From: Halorubrum aidingense JCM 13560
Lineage (GTDB): Archaea; Halobacteriota; Halobacteria; Halobacteriales; Haloferacaceae
Direction of reading: 5' to 3'
DNA: 64,000 nucleotides
Assembly: GCF_000336995.1 (NCBI RefSeq)
Contig: NZ_AOJI01000022.1
Coordinates: forward strand, 14,450-78,449
Shown: in pieces, positions 62,124 through 64,000 of the stretch
Numbering within the stretch: the first letter of the stretch is position 1
Layout of the letters: each line of letters starts with the position of its first letter
Notes under the pieces: generated by a model
The model's input: only the letters and a program-made list of their open reading frames with translations
The model's database searches: none
What the model was told of the DNA's origin: nothing
Position numbers and translations under genes: made by a program

Positions 62124-63136
62124 GACTCGACCACCCGGACGCCCTCGGTCGCTAACTCAGCGCGAAACGCCTCATCACAGCCCTGCGTGAACGAGAGCGC
62201 CGTCTCGGTCGCGTCGCTCGCGTCGAGCGCGACGATACACCCGCCGCCGCCCGCGCCGGTGAGCTTCGCCCCGTGCGCTCCGGCGTCGCGGGCGGCCCAC
62301 ACCATCGAGTCCAACGAGCGCGCCGAGACGCCGAGCGCGGAGAGCAACCCGTGGTTGAAATCCATCAGTTCGCCGAGCTCCGCGAGGAGTTCGCGTTGCG
62401 GGTCCGCCCCGGGAGCCGAGTCGGACAGCAGTTCCTCACCGGTCCGGACGATGTCGCCGATCGATTCCACGGTGTCGGCGGCGAACCCGTACTCCTCGCG
62501 CAGTTCGCCGACGCCGGCCACCAGCTCCCCGGTGTCGCCGGCGCCGCCGTCGAAGCCGACGACGAACGGGAGGTTCGGCGCCTCGATCGGTTCGCAGTCG
62601 TCCCCCTCGACCCGTACCGCCCCGCCCATGGTCGAACAGAACGTGTCCGCTCGGGACGCCTGTCCGTCCTGTACCTCGAACTCGGCGCGGTAGGCGCGGT
62701 CCGCCAACTCCCTGCGGTCCAACTGGACGCCGAGCGCGCGCGTCGCCGCGTCGATCCCCGCGACGACGACGGCGGCGGACGATCCGAGTCCGGCGCCGAG
62801 CGGAATCTCGCTTTCGACGGTGATGTCGAAACCGGCGTCCGGCGCGTCGGCGGCCGCTCGGGCCTCCCGAACCGCGGCGTCGACGTAGCCCATCGCGGCC
62901 TCGACGAGCGGCGTCGGCACGTCCACGTCGGGACGGTTGCCGGTTCCGCCGGAGTACTCGACGGTGAACCCGTCGAGCGAGAGGTCTTCGGCCTCGACGC
63001 GGACGTGATCGTCAGATCGCGGCTCGGCGGTCACCGTGGCGCGGCGCTCGATGGCCGCCGGCACGGCCGGCTCGCCGTAGACGACGGCGTGTTCGCCGAA
63101 GAGGTACACCTTCCCCGGCGCTTCACAGACGGTCAT
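62120..63136 (-). CDS. mvk: Mevalonate kinase
   Basis: A 338-residue GHMP kinase that phosphorylates mevalonate with ATP in isoprenoid lipid synthesis. Motif 1 is APGKVYLFGEHAVVYGEPAV, motif 2 is PLGAGLGSSAAVVVAGIDAA, and motif 3 is GAHGAKLTGAGGGGCIVAL. The next gene, IPK, is translationally coupled, so both steps of the archaeal route are co-expressed; the linking decarboxylase is not in the window. Confidence 0.93.
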   Translation of the reverse strand: MTVCEAPGKVYLFGEHAVVYGEPAVPAAIERRATVTAEPRSDDHVRVEAEDLSLDGFTVEYSGGTGNRPDVDVPTPLVEAAMGYVDAAVREARAAADAPDAGFDITVESEIPLGAGLGSSAAVVVAGIDAATRALGVQLDRRELADRAYRAEFEVQDGQASRADTFCSTMGGAVRVEGDDCEPIEAPNLPFVVGFDGGAGDTGELVAGVGELREEYGFAADTVESIGDIVRTGEELLSDSAPGADPQRELLAELGELMDFNHGLLSALGVSARSLDSMVWAARDAGAHGAKLTGAGGGGCIVALDASDATETALSFTQGCDEAFRAELATEGVRVVES

Positions 63137-63263
63137 ACCACTCCTCTCTTCCCGGGGGCTTACAGGCGTTGCGCTTGCTGGGTCGTCGACGACGATCGAT
63201 CACGGACCGGCGAGCCCCACCGCCCCCGCCACCTTTTCACCGCCGCCCGCCGTCGTGCGCGCC

Positions 63264-63857
63264 ATGACGACGCTCCCGTCGCTGTTGACACGCTCGCTCA
63301 CGAACTTCCTCGAGAGTCTGGCGGTCGCGATACCGCGGCTGCTCTCGGGGCTGGTCTTTCTCACGCTGGCGTACGTGACGGTGCGAGTCGTCCTCTCGGT
63401 GGTCCGGGGCTCCATCAATAGGTTGTACGTCGGCGACCGCGAACTCGTGGGCGACCTCCTCGTCACCCTCGTGTCCATTTTCCTGTGGTTCGGCGTCGCG
63501 CTGACGTTCCTGAAGGTGATCGGGATGGGCGATATCGCGGCGAGTCTCGGTACCGCCGTCGGCTTCATCGCACTGGGCGTCTCCTACGCGCTCTCGGAGA
63601 TGATCGAGGACACGGTAGCGGGCGTTTACCTCCTTCGCGATCCCGACTTCAACCCGGGGTACCGCGTCGAAGCGAAGGGCGTGACCGGAACGGTCGCCGC
63701 GATCGAACTCCGGAAGACCCGCATCGACGCCGACGACGGCGACCGCGTCGTGCTCGCGAACCGGGAGATCGAGTCGCGGTGGACCCACGACGTGCCCGCG
63801 AAGCCCGGGACCGAAGACGACGCCCGAGATACTCAGAACACCCAAGCTAACAGTTAA
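63264..63857 (+). CDS. Small mechanosensitive channel, MscS family
   Basis: A 197-residue membrane protein with about three to four helices (LAVAIPRLLSGLVFLTLAYVTVRVVLSVV, LLVTLVSIFLWFGVALTFLKVIG, ASLGTAVGFIALGVSYALSEMIEDTVAGVYLL). The Gly/Ala-rich third helix matches the MscS pore helix, and the following beta domain (DFNPGYRVEAKGVTGTVAAIELRKTRI) the MscS core, but the C-terminal cage is short. It is probably a mechanosensitive channel for osmotic release. The ATG at 63264 is preferred to a GTG three codons upstream. Confidence 0.82.
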   Translation: MTTLPSLLTRSLTNFLESLAVAIPRLLSGLVFLTLAYVTVRVVLSVVRGSINRLYVGDRELVGDLLVTLVSIFLWFGVALTFLKVIGMGDIAASLGTAVGFIALGVSYALSEMIEDTVAGVYLLRDPDFNPGYRVEAKGVTGTVAAIELRKTRIDADDGDRVVLANREIESRWTHDVPAKPGTEDDARDTQNTQANS

Positions 63858-63882
63858 CTATCCACAGTCGGATCTCAGAGTC

Positions 63883-64000
63883 ATGTCCTCCGCTTCCGAA
63901 GGCGCTGAGCGCACCGAAAACGCCCCGGCCACCGAGAGTGGACCGTCCGGCGGAAACACCTCGATGGCCGCGATCACGCATATCCTCGCGCTGTTCACGT
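63883..64000 (+). CDS. Start of a gene cut by the window end (possibly DUF4870-like)
   Basis: The frame starts at the ATG at 63883 and runs to the window edge (39 codons). It encodes a polar N-terminus and then TSMAAITHILALFT, a segment that resembles the beginning of DUF4870-type membrane proteins, so this is a tentative call. A CAGTTAACTATCC box lies about 27 bases upstream of the ATG, supporting a leaderless transcript. Confidence 0.5.
   Translation, partial: MSSASEGAERTENAPATESGPSGGNTSMAAITHILALFT

Overview
The window comes from a GC-rich haloarchaeal chromosome, most like Halorubrum. The proteins are strongly acidic. Many genes have an A/T-rich TATA-like box about 25-30 bases upstream of the start codon and no visible Shine-Dalgarno site, as expected for leaderless archaeal transcripts. 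The gene set is archaeal: Cdc48-type AAA ATPase, the ubiquitin-like modifier SAMP3, archaeal AspRS, isopentenyl phosphate kinase next to mevalonate kinase, PhoU with a SpoVT/AbrB domain, and an intron-bearing tRNA with a bulge-helix-bulge splice motif.

Layout. 1-8.7 kb: aldo/keto reductase (cut by the window edge), a zinc-finger-like unknown, an XPB/Rad25-type helicase, a sugar phosphate isomerase/epimerase, a ThDP enzyme, a Gfo/Idh/MocA oxidoreductase and a DUF418 membrane protein. 9-12.4 kb (minus strand): an FAH-family enzyme, a coupled SAMP3 operon, an unknown, and a PhoU-like regulator. 12.6-21.8 kb: tRNA-Glu with intron, a cystathionine synthase/lyase-type PLP enzyme, a 2-hydroxyacid dehydrogenase, cyclophilin, a XapX protein, a universal stress protein, TruA, an HTH regulator, NadE, an M28 peptidase and tRNA-Gly followed by fragments of its own 3' end. 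22-31 kb: a KaiC-like ATPase, NAD kinase, VTT/DedA-type membrane proteins, a secreted protein pair, AspRS and a LarC with a very long His tract. 31-38 kb: Cdc48, two haloarchaeal unknowns and CarB. 38-46.4 kb: an EamA transporter and a nosL/nosDFY copper cluster with SafE-like and SCO proteins but no nosZ.

47-53.6 kb is the accessory part. It holds a universal stress protein, a large membrane protein and a five-gene minus-strand locus (49,063-52,250) in which at least three, probably four, proteins share one uncharacterised domain; one of them also carries a coiled coil, a PASTA domain and helix-hairpin-helix repeats. I regard this locus as the best candidate for an undescribed system. Next to it is a visibly AT-rich insert with one four-helix membrane protein, bordered by tRNA-Tyr.

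53.7-64 kb: an unknown resembling the helical domain of MgsA/RarA, a short FAD protein, a zinc alcohol dehydrogenase with palindromic promoter elements, two tiny Cys proteins beside a CobW GTPase, a lipoprotein, an Mrp/ApbC Fe-S carrier operon, IPK-mevalonate kinase, a small MscS channel and the start of one further gene.

The most striking non-coding signal is a dispersed element found four times (near 8.9, 15.3, 22.0 and 59.7 kb). Each copy has a conserved core followed by two hairpins whose arms differ between copies but stay complementary, and all four lie between converging genes.
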